Of a stretch of 64,000 bases of DNA, positions 26,117 through 35,600 are shown piece after piece. Under the pieces are notes generated by a model. That model saw only the letters and a program-made list of their open reading frames with translations, had not been told where the DNA came from and made no database searches. Positions within the stretch are counted from its first letter, which is position 1. Each line of letters begins with the position of its first letter. Position numbers and translations under genes: made by a program. Source of the DNA: Microbulbifer elongatus (GTDB lineage: Bacteria; Pseudomonadota; Gammaproteobacteria; Pseudomonadales; Cellvibrionaceae). Where the stretch lies: contig NZ_CP088953.1 in assembly GCF_021165935.1 (NCBI RefSeq), forward strand, positions 1-64,000. Reading direction: 5' to 3'.

Positions 26117-26309
26117 GAAATGCCCCCAACTTAAGCCCCGTGAATGTCCCGCTTAGTCCCGCGCCGAAAATGCAGACCTGGACCACCAGGGCTTCCAGCC
26201 ACTGAGTAGCCGCTGAAATTAGAAATTTCTCACATTCTACCCGTTGCGGCGGCACCGCCCCAGTACCACTGCCTCCAGATGCCCCTTGAACGGGAATATT
26301 TTCCCCGGA

Positions 26310-27209
26310 TCAGCCTTTTTTCGCCCCGCGCAACTTCCGCTCCAGGCGGTCGAGCAGTTTCAGCCAGCCAGCTCCCTGCATGGGGTCATAGGCCCAGGGA
26401 GTTTTCAGGCTGCGCTCCGCAGATAGAAATTCTTCAGCGACGGGCAGGCGCGGAGGCTCGGACTGTCGGAGAGCATCCACCTCCTTCTCCGACATCATCC
26501 GTAGCGGATAAAACCCACAGTTGCGGACCCATTCACCGAAGCGCAGTGCGAGGGACTTCTGCTTACCCCGGTAAGCGCCGCCGTTGGGCAGCCACATGGC
26601 AAAGGGGGCGCGCATTCTCGCCATGCGACAGAAAATCTTCGCCGCACGACGATTGTTGACCGACTCGCCGACTTCAAATTGCCAGCCAACGCTACGCAGA
26701 CGGGCGACATCCGCAATCAGCAGGGCAGAGAACCAGGTCCCGGTAGAACGCTTGCGTGGATACCAGAACCAGAAGTCGCGCTGCGTATCAAACCGAAAGT
26801 CCCGGTCTGCGGCTTTTTTCAGGGAGATGCCGCGCACAAACGCAGGGGAGATAAAGCCGAGATCCGGCTGAGTATCAAAACTGTTTTTCAGCTGCTGAAT
26901 ATCGGCTTGCGCGAGCGGGCGGACCATCTGGGTGTCGTCCTGCAGGAAGCACATCAACGCATCCTCAGATGCCATCTCGAAAGCGGCCTGCATATTGGCG
27001 TAGAGCCCTCCCAGCTTGTGCCCGGACTCTGCGGTGCGGTCAATCACCTGATGCCGCTCCGCCACCGCCGCCAGCACCTCGCGGGTCTCGGGATCATCAC
27101 TGCCATCATCGATGATGGTGAGGCGGCACTGGGGCGCGCAGGTTTCGATGGAGCGGACGCAGTTTTCCAGATAGCGGCCGCGATTGAATGAAAACACAAA
27201 GATATGCAT
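26310..27209 (-). CDS. Family 2-like glycosyltransferase
   Basis: A GT-A fold transferase of 299 aa. The N-terminal MHIFVFSFNRGRYLENCVRS and LTIIDDGSDDPET form the nucleotide-binding part, and CFLQDDTQMV is the DxD-like metal motif. The region from about residue 240 is basic and ends in Lys-rich RKLRGAKKG, suggesting a membrane-peripheral enzyme. It lies in the LPS region next to kdkA, transcribed in the same direction, and diverges from a sulfotransferase gene. Donor and acceptor sugars are unknown. Confidence 0.8.
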   Translation of the reverse strand: MHIFVFSFNRGRYLENCVRSIETCAPQCRLTIIDDGSDDPETREVLAAVAERHQVIDRTAESGHKLGGLYANMQAAFEMASEDALMCFLQDDTQMVRPLAQADIQQLKNSFDTQPDLGFISPAFVRGISLKKAADRDFRFDTQRDFWFWYPRKRSTGTWFSALLIADVARLRSVGWQFEVGESVNNRRAAKIFCRMARMRAPFAMWLPNGGAYRGKQKSLALRFGEWVRNCGFYPLRMMSEKEVDALRQSEPPRLPVAEEFLSAERSLKTPWAYDPMQGAGWLKLLDRLERKLRGAKKG

Positions 27210-27435
27210 ATGCCTGCCTATATTCCCTTCCTCTGGTTACCGGGAGGGTCGAACACGCGCTTGCCTGCAACAAGCCGTCAAACGTGATGAAAAAAAGAAA
27301 GCGTATCAAACCTTGAACCAGGTTACTGCAACACCGGTCCTAAACTGACTAGACTCTCGCGGTGGACGCTTTACCACAACGGCAGTCCGCAATCTTGCCA
27401 AGGATCAGGCCGCTCCAACTCTATCTGAGATCCTT

Positions 27436-28122
27436 ATGACCAAGCGTTTTGTCATCACCGGCTGTGGCCGGTCCGGTACCACCTACACCGCCAGGCTGCT
27501 CAGCGAACTGGGCTGCCAGTGCAATCACGAAGTCTTTTTTACTGGCAGCAGACCGGGCCCTGGCACGGAACTGCTGGCCCGCCTTGGCGTCCGGGAATTG
27601 TGCTGGCAATCCCCCGCGGTGGGCGAGGCCGCCTGGGAGGCCGCTCCTTGGTTACCGCTGATGACCGACGACACACACGTGTTGCACCAGTTGCGCCACC
27701 CCCTGGAATTTATCCGCTCACGACAGAAAAAGGGCTGGGTCCACGGCCGCTTCCGGAGCCGTCACCTGCCGCACTTTCCACGCATGAACAAGAAACACTT
27801 CGCCGCATTACCACTGGCGGAACAGGCTGACTGGCTGGCCAGATTCTGGATGGAGTGGAACGCACTGGTCGAAGAACGGGCGCGGGGCAAAGCCTATCTG
27901 CGCTACCGCATCGAGGAATTCGACCGGTCAAAGCTGAACGAAATACTCACCTGGATCCAGTTCCCTCATGACCCGGATCACGTAGACCAGGTGTTTTCTG
28001 AACTCCCCACGAACGTGAACACGCGCGGGCAAAAGCGTGAAGATATCACCCTCGAGCTACTGCCGGATGACACCCGCAGCCGGCTGGCTTCCGCCGCCCG
28101 GTACTACGGGTACCACCTCTGA
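27436..28122 (+). CDS. Sulfotransferase-like protein
   Basis: A 228-residue P-loop protein. The opening FVITGCGRSGTTYTARLLSELG matches the 5'-phosphosulfate-binding loop of PAPS-dependent sulfotransferases, and the region HQLRHPLEFIRSRQK near residue 95 resembles the 3'-phosphate-binding segment with conserved Arg. It is shorter than many sulfotransferases. It begins a plus-strand run with two glycosyltransferases, so a sulfated sugar in the LPS core or surface glycan is a reasonable prediction. The acceptor is not known. Confidence 0.72.
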   Translation: MTKRFVITGCGRSGTTYTARLLSELGCQCNHEVFFTGSRPGPGTELLARLGVRELCWQSPAVGEAAWEAAPWLPLMTDDTHVLHQLRHPLEFIRSRQKKGWVHGRFRSRHLPHFPRMNKKHFAALPLAEQADWLARFWMEWNALVEERARGKAYLRYRIEEFDRSKLNEILTWIQFPHDPDHVDQVFSELPTNVNTRGQKREDITLELLPDDTRSRLASAARYYGYHL

Positions 28123-28180
28123 GCGATAAAAACCTGTACAATTCGCGCGCAGAATTACCGGCATCCTTCGCGGAGACACC

Positions 28181-29032
28181 ATGAATCAATCCGTCATGAC
28201 CCTGTCCGTCATCATGACCACTTACAATTCTCCCGAGTGGCTGGAGAAGGTGCTGTGGGGCTACAGCTGCCAGACTGAACAGCCACTCGAGGTGATCGTC
28301 GCCGACGACGGCTCTGGACCTGAAACCGCGCAGCTGATCGAGCGCCTGCGCCAGGAAACCGGCCTCGATATCCGCCATATCTGGCAGAAAGATGACGGCT
28401 TCCGCAAATGCCGGATTCTCAACAAGGCCATCCTCAGCGCGCGCGGTGAGTACCTGGTCTTTACCGACGGCGACTGTATCCCCCGGGCCGACTTTCTCGC
28501 GGTACACAAGCATCGCGCAGAGCGCGGGTATTTCCTTTCCGGCAGTTACTTCAAACTGCCGATGCAGACCAGTGAAATCATCTCCCGCGACGACATACTT
28601 TCCGGGCGCTGCTTTGATTTCAAATGGCTGTGCGAAAACGGGCTGACCACCCGCCGCAAAACCCTCAAGCTGCGCGCCACGCCCCGTTGGGCTCCGCTGC
28701 TCAACCGCCTCACCCCCACTGCCTGCAACCTGAAAGGCTCCAACGCTTCGGTCTGGAAAGAGGACTGCCTCAAGGTCAACGGGTTTGACGAGCGCATGGC
28801 CTGGGGCGGTCTCGACCGCGAGTTCGGTGTGCGCCTGGAAAACGCCGGTATCAAGCCCCGCCACGTGCGCTTCGATGCGATCTGTATCCACCTGGATCAC
28901 CCGCGCGGCTACGCAGATCCGAAAATCGTCGCGCGCAATAAGGCACTCCGTCTACGTGTGGCCAAAGAGCGCATCATAGAAACCCCCCAGGGCATCCGCC
29001 AGCTGACCGAGTCAGGCTACGTTCCTCAGTAG
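28181..29032 (+). CDS. Family 2 glycosyltransferase with galactosyltransferase-type C-terminus
   Basis: A 283-residue GT-A enzyme. SVIMTTYNSPEWLEKVL and IVADDGSGPET form the donor site, DGDCIP (about residues 96-101) is the DxD metal motif, and the C-terminal NGFDERMAWGGLDREFGVRL is typical of the Glyco_transf_7C module. Its ATG follows GGAGACACC. It lies 58 bases after the sulfotransferase gene and 48 before another transferase gene, so the three probably form an operon. It resembles LPS core transferases; the sugar is unknown. Confidence 0.85.
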   Translation: MNQSVMTLSVIMTTYNSPEWLEKVLWGYSCQTEQPLEVIVADDGSGPETAQLIERLRQETGLDIRHIWQKDDGFRKCRILNKAILSARGEYLVFTDGDCIPRADFLAVHKHRAERGYFLSGSYFKLPMQTSEIISRDDILSGRCFDFKWLCENGLTTRRKTLKLRATPRWAPLLNRLTPTACNLKGSNASVWKEDCLKVNGFDERMAWGGLDREFGVRLENAGIKPRHVRFDAICIHLDHPRGYADPKIVARNKALRLRVAKERIIETPQGIRQLTESGYVPQ

Positions 29033-29080
29033 TCATCCGCCTCGCAACACACCAACACACCGTCAATAGAAGCAAATTCA

Positions 29081-29980
29081 ATGAGTGCACCGACAACCAA
29101 CAAGCACTGGTCCGACCCCATCGTCAGCCGCTTCCTGCGCCTCGCCGCCAGTGGTCTGGTACCGCCTTCGCTGTTTCAGAAACCTCTGCCAACCGAAAGC
29201 GAACGCGCCGCGCGCACCGGTGTGCTGGATATCGAGGTTGTCAGCCATTGCTGGCAGTACTCCCACTTCCTGATTTACCAGCTGAGCTCCCTGGCCCTGT
29301 TCCCACCGACCAAGGCCACGGTCACCATGACCGTCTACTACAACCGCGAAGACACGCGCACCGCGGCGGTGCTGGACTTTTTTGGCAGGCAACAGGTGCC
29401 TGGCGTCACCTGGAACTGGTGCGAACTGCCCAGAGAGTCCCTGTACCGCCGCGCCATCGGCCGCAATCAGGCTGCACTGGCCACCAAGGCCGACTGGATC
29501 TGGTTTACCGACTGCGATCTGATGTTCCGGGAAAACTGTATCGACCAGCTCGCCGAACTGCTGCAGGGCCGCAGGGACGCACTGGTGTTCCCCGAACGCG
29601 AACGCATTACCTCGCTGTTGGCGGACGACGATCCCATGTTGAACTTCGACCCCGCGAACCTGCACCTTGCCTATATTGATGATTCCCGCTTCGTGGAACA
29701 GACCCGGGACCGCGCCACCGGCCCGCTGCAGATTGCGCATGGGGATATGGCCCGGGCCGGCGGTTACTGCGACTGCCTGCATTATTACCAGAAGCCCGCC
29801 GAGCGCTGGTGTAAAGCGCACGAAGATCGCGCCTTCCGCTGGCTGCTGGGTACCCAGGGTACCCCGCTTCCAATACCGGGGGTTTACCGCATCCGTCATA
29901 TCAGCAAGGGGCGTTATACCGGCAGCAAGCTGAACACCCAGATCCGCAGCAGCGTGCGACAGGCCACGGACAAACACTGA
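29081..29980 (+). CDS. Glycosyltransferase, GT-A-like
   Basis: A 299-residue protein with an unusual N-terminus but a clear GT-A core: IEVVSHCWQYSHFLIYQLSSL, then GRNQAALATKADWIWFTDCDLMF with a DCD metal motif. The downstream IAHGDMARAGGYCDCLHYYQ and HEDRAFRWLLGTQG fit acceptor-side segments of family 2-like transferases. It ends just before a hairpin terminator shared with the convergent waaA gene. It probably forms an operon with the two preceding genes. Specificity is unknown. Confidence 0.72.
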   Translation: MSAPTTNKHWSDPIVSRFLRLAASGLVPPSLFQKPLPTESERAARTGVLDIEVVSHCWQYSHFLIYQLSSLALFPPTKATVTMTVYYNREDTRTAAVLDFFGRQQVPGVTWNWCELPRESLYRRAIGRNQAALATKADWIWFTDCDLMFRENCIDQLAELLQGRRDALVFPERERITSLLADDDPMLNFDPANLHLAYIDDSRFVEQTRDRATGPLQIAHGDMARAGGYCDCLHYYQKPAERWCKAHEDRAFRWLLGTQGTPLPIPGVYRIRHISKGRYTGSKLNTQIRSSVRQATDKH

Positions 29981-30004
29981 GCTGCGGTTACCTTCCTAAT
30001 AAGA

Positions 30005-30033
30005 AATGCCGGATGCGCAACACATCCGGCATT
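30005..30033. terminator. Bidirectional hairpin terminator between convergent genes
   Basis: Exact 11-base arms AATGCCGGATG and CATCCGGCATT enclose a seven-base loop. T-rich sequence follows on the plus strand and A-rich sequence precedes, so it can serve both the glycosyltransferase operon and waaA. Confidence 0.8.
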
Positions 30034-30064
30034 GTTATTTCACCGCCTCGAAAATCTGTTCCCT

Positions 30065-31432
30065 TCAGGCGCCCCTGCGTCGCATCAGTAATTCAATCAC
30101 CTCTACCGTGCGCTCTAGCGCACCGCTGTTTTGCGCAGCCACATCCCGCGCGCGCGCGCCGGCGGCGGCACGCGCATCCGGGTTCCCCAGCCACTCCCCA
30201 ACCTGTTCGGCCATCTGCGCGGCATTCTCGACGACTTTCAGACCGTCTACCTCCCGCAGCAGGTCGGACACCATGCTGAAATTATGCAGGTGCGGACCGG
30301 AGACCACGGGTACCCCCCAGGCAGCGGGTTCAATCATATTGTGCCCTCCTACCGGCACCAGGCTGCCGCCGACGAATGCCACATCGCAGGCACCGTAGAA
30401 GCGCAATAATTCTCCCATGGAATCCCCCAGCAATACCTGGTCCGACGCCGCCGGCTTTACCCCATCACTACGGCGCACCACGTTCAGGTCACAATCACGG
30501 CACAGGCGCGCCACACCGTCAAAGCGCGTGGGATGGCGGGGCACCAGCACCAATAACAGATCCGGGTAGGTGTCACGCAGTATTTCGTAGGCGTCCAGCA
30601 CGACCTCGTCTTCGCCGGCATGGGTGCTCGCAGCCAGCCACACCGGGCGACGCTGACCGCGCAGGTCCCGGCGCCCGGGCTCCCGCCACTGATGCGATAA
30701 GGCCTGGGCTTCACTCACAAGCCCCGATCCGATCTCCAGATCAAACTTGATATTGCCCACCGTAGTCACCCGCTTTGGGCTCACCCCAAGGGCAATAAAA
30801 CGCTCTGCGTCCGCGGGGTACTGGGCCACAACCCGGGTAATGTGCCCCAGCATCTCCCGACTCAGGCTGGCAAAGTGCCCGTAACCCCGCGCGGATTTGG
30901 CGCTCAAGCGACCGTTTACCAGCGCTACAGGCATATCCCGCTTTGCGCACAGCGACAGGAGATTCGGCCAGAGCTCGGTCTCCATACTGACCAGGATGTT
31001 GGGGCGCAGAGCATCGAGAAAGGGCGACAGGCACTCGGGAAGGTCAAACGGCAGGTAGTAATGCAACAGCCGACCATTGAGGATCGGGTCCAGTGCGTCA
31101 TGTACCCGCTGCGACCCGGTAGGTGTGGTAGTGGTCACCAGCCATTGCCAATGGTGGTGGCGGGCTGCCAATGCCTCAATCAGCGGAATCGCCGCCAGGG
31201 TCTCACCGACGGATACGGAGTGGATCCAGATCAGCGGCGCCCGGCTGGCACGGTCCGGTACAACCCCGAAGCGCTCCCGCCAGCGTCGTCGCGCGCCGGG
31301 ACGCGAAGGCACCAGACCGAAGCGTTCGCTCCAGCGCTTGCGATAAGCGGGATCCGCACGCCCGCGCCACCACAGGTGCAGCAGCATCAGAGGCAGGGCG
31401 AGGCGGAAAAACCAGGTGTACAGAAAACGCAT
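30065..31432 (-). CDS. waaA: Kdo transferase WaaA with a tandem N-terminal duplication
   Basis: WaaA adds Kdo to lipid IVA in the inner membrane. An N-terminal membrane anchor (about residues 1-20) is followed by WIHSVSVGE (about 69-77, catalytic Glu), VTTTTPTGSQRV, the FLDALRPNILVSMETELWPNL region and FVGGSLVPVGGHNMIEPAAWG. At 455 aa it is longer than usual. Between anchor and active site the stretch RWSERFGLVPSRPGARR (33-49) is followed by RWRERFGVVPDRASRA (50-65), an apparent tandem duplication of a segment normally present once. The ATG at 31432 is preferred over the TTG one codon earlier. Confidence 0.9.
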   Translation of the reverse strand: MRFLYTWFFRLALPLMLLHLWWRGRADPAYRKRWSERFGLVPSRPGARRRWRERFGVVPDRASRAPLIWIHSVSVGETLAAIPLIEALAARHHHWQWLVTTTTPTGSQRVHDALDPILNGRLLHYYLPFDLPECLSPFLDALRPNILVSMETELWPNLLSLCAKRDMPVALVNGRLSAKSARGYGHFASLSREMLGHITRVVAQYPADAERFIALGVSPKRVTTVGNIKFDLEIGSGLVSEAQALSHQWREPGRRDLRGQRRPVWLAASTHAGEDEVVLDAYEILRDTYPDLLLVLVPRHPTRFDGVARLCRDCDLNVVRRSDGVKPAASDQVLLGDSMGELLRFYGACDVAFVGGSLVPVGGHNMIEPAAWGVPVVSGPHLHNFSMVSDLLREVDGLKVVENAAQMAEQVGEWLGNPDARAAAGARARDVAAQNSGALERTVEVIELLMRRRGA

Positions 31433-31572
31433 CAAGTCTATATCGAAGTTTGGCGACGCAGCGCCTTTGGATGTGCATTTGGATTCTTTTCAGGGCACTA
31501 TTCTACCCCAAACTCGCGCCATGCTGGTGCAACCTGAAACGGGGCTGCCCCTCCTTCGCCACTTCCCAGACC

Positions 31573-32712
31573 ATGGAGTCAATATTGAAAGTCGTCCAGC
31601 TATTACCCGCACTCAATTCCGGCGGCGTCGAGCGGGGCACACTGGATCACGCTCGGGAGCTGGTGCGCGCGGGGCACGAATCCATTGTGATCTCCAGCGG
31701 CGGCCGCCTGGTAGAACAACTGGAACGCACGGGCAGCCGGCATATCACTCTACCGATTCACAGAAAATCCCTGCTCAGTCTGCGCCAGGTGCGACCACTG
31801 CGCGCGGTGCTGCGCGAGCTGCAGGCCGACATACTGCACGTGCGGTCACGCATGCCGGCCTGGCTCACTTACCTGGCCTGGAAAAAGCTGCCGGAGGAAA
31901 GTCGCCCGCGCCTGGTAAGCACCGCCCATGGTCTTTATTCCACCAATCGCTACAGCGCGATCATGGCGCGCGCGGAACAGGTTATCGCCATTTCCGACTG
32001 CGTAAAAACCTATCTTCAGGATAATTACCCGAACGCATTGCAAGCCGAGCCACAGGTCATTTACCGGGGCGTGGACACCAGTGAATTTTCACCGGACATC
32101 CCTACCCCAGCTGGCTGGCTCGCCAGGACACTCGGTACCTTTCCGGAGCTGCGCGACCGCCGCTGGTTGCTATTGCCCGGACGTCTGACACGCTGGAAAG
32201 GTCAACAGGATTTTATCGACATGGTGGCGCAGCTGGTCCGCGATCACAGTGATCTGCAAGGAGTCATTGTCGGCGCAGCGGAAAAGAACAAACAGCATTT
32301 TGCCGAAGAGCTGAAAGCGCAGGCCGACCAGGCCGGCATTTCAGACCGCATCACCTTTACCGGCCACCGCAGTGATATGCGAGAGTGGTATCGCCATGCC
32401 ACCCTGGTGTACAACCTATCGCAGAAGCCCGAGCCGTTCGGGCGCACGGTCATCGAAGCCGTCGCGATGGGGACACCGGTCATCGGCTACGATATTGGCG
32501 GGCCCGCCGAGTCTTTGCGCACCTGCTATCCACAAGGGTTGGTGGAACAAGGCAAGCGCGACCAGCTACTCATCCGCACACGGCAGCTGCTGAAGGCAGC
32601 CCCGGCACCGACACTCGATCCGGCATTTACCCTGCAAACACAGGCGCAGAAAACGATCGCACTCTATCAACAGCTACTCTCACAGAAGGGACGAGGAAAT
32701 ACCGACCATTGA
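31573..32712 (+). CDS. GT4-family glycosyltransferase
   Basis: A GT-B retaining transferase of 379 aa. VVQLLPALNSGGVERGT is the N-terminal glycine-rich loop, PGRLTRWKGQQDFI starts the C-terminal Rossmann domain, and EPFGRTVIEAVAMGTPVIG carries the Ex7E motif. The ATG at 31573 lacks a clear ribosome binding site; a TTG four codons later (31585) has GGAG at ideal distance and would give the usual family start, so it may be the true start. The stop overlaps the following YrbL-like gene. LPS core or O-chain assembly is the likely context. Confidence 0.87.
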   Translation: MESILKVVQLLPALNSGGVERGTLDHARELVRAGHESIVISSGGRLVEQLERTGSRHITLPIHRKSLLSLRQVRPLRAVLRELQADILHVRSRMPAWLTYLAWKKLPEESRPRLVSTAHGLYSTNRYSAIMARAEQVIAISDCVKTYLQDNYPNALQAEPQVIYRGVDTSEFSPDIPTPAGWLARTLGTFPELRDRRWLLLPGRLTRWKGQQDFIDMVAQLVRDHSDLQGVIVGAAEKNKQHFAEELKAQADQAGISDRITFTGHRSDMREWYRHATLVYNLSQKPEPFGRTVIEAVAMGTPVIGYDIGGPAESLRTCYPQGLVEQGKRDQLLIRTRQLLKAAPAPTLDPAFTLQTQAQKTIALYQQLLSQKGRGNTDH

Positions 32713-33368
32713 TTGATCTCAGTAACAGCAAACCTTTCGCCAAGGGAGGCAATCGCAACTGCTTCCGTCATCCGGACTTTCCCGATCGCTGTGTCAAAGT
32801 CATGCTACCAGGGCGGCTGGCTGAGCTTCGCGCTCGTGCGCCCTGGTACAAATCACTGGTTCGTGACAGCCACTTCGATGACAACGCCCGCGAGCAGGCG
32901 GGATACCGCCAGCGTGCACTGAAGCACGCAGGTCCGGAAAGCCCAGTGTGGCAGCACCTTCCACGCTATTATGGTATCCAGGAAACATCACTGGGGCCCG
33001 GCTCTGTATCAGAACTGTTTGTAGACGAGCAGGGTGATCCGTCACCGACACTAGAGTATTACCTGCAGACGAACGGCCTTGATGCAGAAATCAAAAATGC
33101 GCTGCAACAGTTTGAGAGCTGGTTAAGGGCGACAGGCGTACTGACAAAAAACCTGCTGCCACACAACCTTGTCGTGACTAAGAAGTCCGGGAATCCGACT
33201 CTCTATTTGATAGATGGACTCGGGAGCGCCGCCGCACTCCCGCTGTCAGAGCACTTTGAGATATCCCGCCGGCGCTATATCAGCCGGCGCATCGAACGGA
33301 TGTGGAAACGCATCCACTGGGAACTGTCAGATCGCAACATCCCCTGGAAGACGGCGGAAAGGTTATAA
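32709..33368 (+). CDS. yrbL: YrbL-family protein
   Basis: A 219-residue protein resembling YrbL (PhoP-regulated in enterics). The features are PFAKGGNRNCFRHPDFPDRCVKV near the N-terminus, SVSELFVDEQG, then LLPHNLVV and LYLIDGLGS, which look like the catalytic-loop and metal-binding positions of a protein-kinase-like fold. The apparent start is TTG overlapping the stop of the upstream glycosyltransferase (TTGA). An LPS-modifying or regulatory role alongside KdkA is speculative; the function of YrbL itself is unknown. Confidence 0.75.
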   Translation: MIDLSNSKPFAKGGNRNCFRHPDFPDRCVKVMLPGRLAELRARAPWYKSLVRDSHFDDNAREQAGYRQRALKHAGPESPVWQHLPRYYGIQETSLGPGSVSELFVDEQGDPSPTLEYYLQTNGLDAEIKNALQQFESWLRATGVLTKNLLPHNLVVTKKSGNPTLYLIDGLGSAAALPLSEHFEISRRRYISRRIERMWKRIHWELSDRNIPWKTAERL

Positions 33369-33408
33369 CCGTGGACTGAACGGTGCTCTTAAATAGGTAG
33401 AAAGCAAT

Positions 33409-34437
33409 TCACTCCGCCGAAGCCTGATACACAGACCAGGTAGCCCGAGCCATCGCACTCACTGTCAGCTGAGCTTGGGCATACTGAAATACCGGCGCGT
33501 ACGCTTGCTGCAGCGCTTCAGGGTCACTCAAAGACTGATCCAGCAGTGCGGCGATGGAATCGACCGAAACGTCCTCGGCAATATAAGCTTGGGGGAGCAT
33601 CTCCCGATTACTGCCAACATCTGTGGACACCACGGGGCACCGGTTCAACAGCGCCTCTACCACGGTATAGGGGGCACCTTCTTTACGAGACGACACTACC
33701 ATAAACTCCGCGGCCTGCATCCAAGCATCAACTTCACTCGAGTACCCCACAAATCGGACACTATCCGCGAGCTCCAAGTCCTGCGCAAGGGGCTCAAGCT
33801 TCTGCCGGTCAGGACCATCCCCAACCAGATACAGCCTGGCATTTTCAGGCTGCAGCTGAGACCACGCGCGCAATAGCACATCCAACCCTTTTGCCGGCAC
33901 CAGCCGAGCCACGGCCAGTACCACTCTTACTCCGGGCTCACATTCCTTCGGCCGCGCCAAGCGAGCATCCGGCGTATGGGTACCGTTGGGAATTACGTTC
34001 CACTCCAGCCCAGAATTGGCCACAGCTTTTCGACTTACAGCTATACGGCGAGAAAAATACGTTGCAATACGATCCTTGGGGTGTGCGATATTGTGCCGGG
34101 TAATCACCATTCGACCGGGAATCCACCGCCGCAACATAGCCATAACACTGGCGGCCTTTCCTCCGTGACCGTGTAGCACATCAAATTCACGCCGACGACA
34201 TACGCCCGCCAGACCAACCAATAACATTGGATGCCGCCGGCTCCGGTCCGTATCCAGTGGAATAAACTGCACCCCTCCGGGGCACTGACTCTGGTATCGA
34301 GGGTGAGCGATGATCGCGACCCTCACGCCCTGGTATTCCGCCTGCCAGGCAGCCAGCTCCATCACGTGCTTCTCCAGGCCACCAAACTCACTACTCATAA
34401 ACAGGTGGCAGACGGTATGTGGAGGTTGTTCAGTCAT
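33409..34437 (-). CDS. GT4-family glycosyltransferase
   Basis: A 342-residue GT-B enzyme. HLFMSSEFGGLEKHVMELA is the N-terminal donor loop, VLAVARLVPAKGLDVLLRA begins the second domain, and SSRKEGAPYTVVEALLNRCPVVSTDVGS contains the Glu pair typical of family 4. Its start overlaps the stop of the upstream ELM1-like gene by four bases, so the two are cotranscribed on the minus strand. Its 3' end faces that of the YrbL-like gene. The sugar specificity is unknown. Confidence 0.87.
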   Translation of the reverse strand: MTEQPPHTVCHLFMSSEFGGLEKHVMELAAWQAEYQGVRVAIIAHPRYQSQCPGGVQFIPLDTDRSRRHPMLLVGLAGVCRRREFDVLHGHGGKAASVMAMLRRWIPGRMVITRHNIAHPKDRIATYFSRRIAVSRKAVANSGLEWNVIPNGTHTPDARLARPKECEPGVRVVLAVARLVPAKGLDVLLRAWSQLQPENARLYLVGDGPDRQKLEPLAQDLELADSVRFVGYSSEVDAWMQAAEFMVVSSRKEGAPYTVVEALLNRCPVVSTDVGSNREMLPQAYIAEDVSVDSIAALLDQSLSDPEALQQAYAPVFQYAQAQLTVSAMARATWSVYQASAE

Positions 34438-35348
34438 CGAGAAAAATCCAGGTTGCAGCGACGAAGTAACGCGCTCGCTATCTGTAGGTATTGGTTGAGA
34501 GGCGCCCGGCCAGTGGCGTCGGCCGTAAAAGCATCATCGAGACTGGTAGTCACCAGACCGAGGTCCACAAGGCGCTGTACCGACGAATAGACTTTGTTTT
34601 TACGGTAACGGGAGGGCAGGTCGAGTATTCCTACTTGCGCGCGACTCTGTAGCGCCTCAAATACCATGGAGATACTGTCCCGCGTGACCCACACTTGCCC
34701 CACAGATGCCAACTGCCGTTCAAGCCAGCCCGACGCACAGTCGCTCCAGGGGGCCACAGTGAACCCGGGCTGCGCCAAGCGCAACAATGTGGACTCTGGC
34801 GAACGGCGACTATCAGCAATAGTCCAGCGAACGGAACCCGACGCAAGCTGCTTGATATCGCGCTCCAGCGCAGCACAATCCCAGGCGAAGTGCCGGCTCG
34901 GCCCCCCCAGAAGAATAAGCCCGGTATTGGATTGTACCGAAGCCTCCGGCAAAGGCCCGGTCAAGGCACCCAGTGTCGTCAGGACGTTGGGCAGAGGCGG
35001 GGGGCGATCGTGCTCGGGAGTCACTGCAAAATCAAACAGGCTGACCGGTAGGCTGGGCTTCATCAGCACTACACAGCGCCCACCAAACCTCCGCCGTGCA
35101 GCGAGCATGGGCAAATGAGATTGGTGACCGGCCCCGATCAGGAAGTCGGGCGATCCGATGTCCATAGCGCCCGCCGCGTCCAGCGCCCGCTGCAGAGCTC
35201 CAGGCAGCCAAAAAGATGCCTTACCACAATCTATATCGCAGGACTGCACACTACCGTTGCCGAGTAATTCAATAAGGCCTTGAAGGAGTGCGGCACTTTG
35301 TTTCTCGTGCGCCCGATTTCCGTCGAGAAATCGCCAGATAGTAAGCAA
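34434..35348 (-). CDS. ELM1-family glycosyltransferase-like protein
   Basis: The protein resembles bacterial members of the mitochondrial fission ELM1 family, GT-B-like proteins seen in LPS and O-antigen loci. The motifs are WRFLDGNRAHEKQSAALLQGL at the start, FDFAVTPEHD, LILLGGPSRHFAWD and VTRDSISMVFEAL. The TTG at 35348 is proposed as start because GAGG precedes it by eight bases and it gives the usual short N-terminus; the frame remains open to 35489. It couples to the next GT4 gene through an ATGA overlap. The function is inferred. Confidence 0.75.
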   Translation of the reverse strand: MLTIWRFLDGNRAHEKQSAALLQGLIELLGNGSVQSCDIDCGKASFWLPGALQRALDAAGAMDIGSPDFLIGAGHQSHLPMLAARRRFGGRCVVLMKPSLPVSLFDFAVTPEHDRPPPLPNVLTTLGALTGPLPEASVQSNTGLILLGGPSRHFAWDCAALERDIKQLASGSVRWTIADSRRSPESTLLRLAQPGFTVAPWSDCASGWLERQLASVGQVWVTRDSISMVFEALQSRAQVGILDLPSRYRKNKVYSSVQRLVDLGLVTTSLDDAFTADATGRAPLNQYLQIASALLRRCNLDFSR

Positions 35349-35503
35349 TAGATCAACCTCATAGGAGCTCTCTGCCAGGAGCGGGGGCACCGGCAGCCAG
35401 TGAGTGGGCAGGTAACAATCTGTCCGGAATGCTACCCTAGGGGAGAGGTGAAAATACAGTTTTCCGGGCCTCTCCACCCATGGTGACAATCTGCCCGCAC
35501 CAA

Positions 35504-35531
35504 TTGAATGCCGCTTTCACAGCAGTATAAT
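35504..35531 (+). promoter_or_regulatory. Sigma-70-type promoter for the downstream glycosyltransferase
   Basis: TTGAAT (35504-35509), 16 bases, then the perfect -10 TATAAT (35526-35531). The -10 is framed by GCAG/CTGC. The gene start at 35601 is about 70 bases further on. Confidence 0.55.
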
Positions 35532-35600
35532 GCTGCCCAACTATCCGTCCGGGCCGAAAAACCGGCCTGGCCTGCTGCCTTGCCCGGTTAAGCTTTCCCT

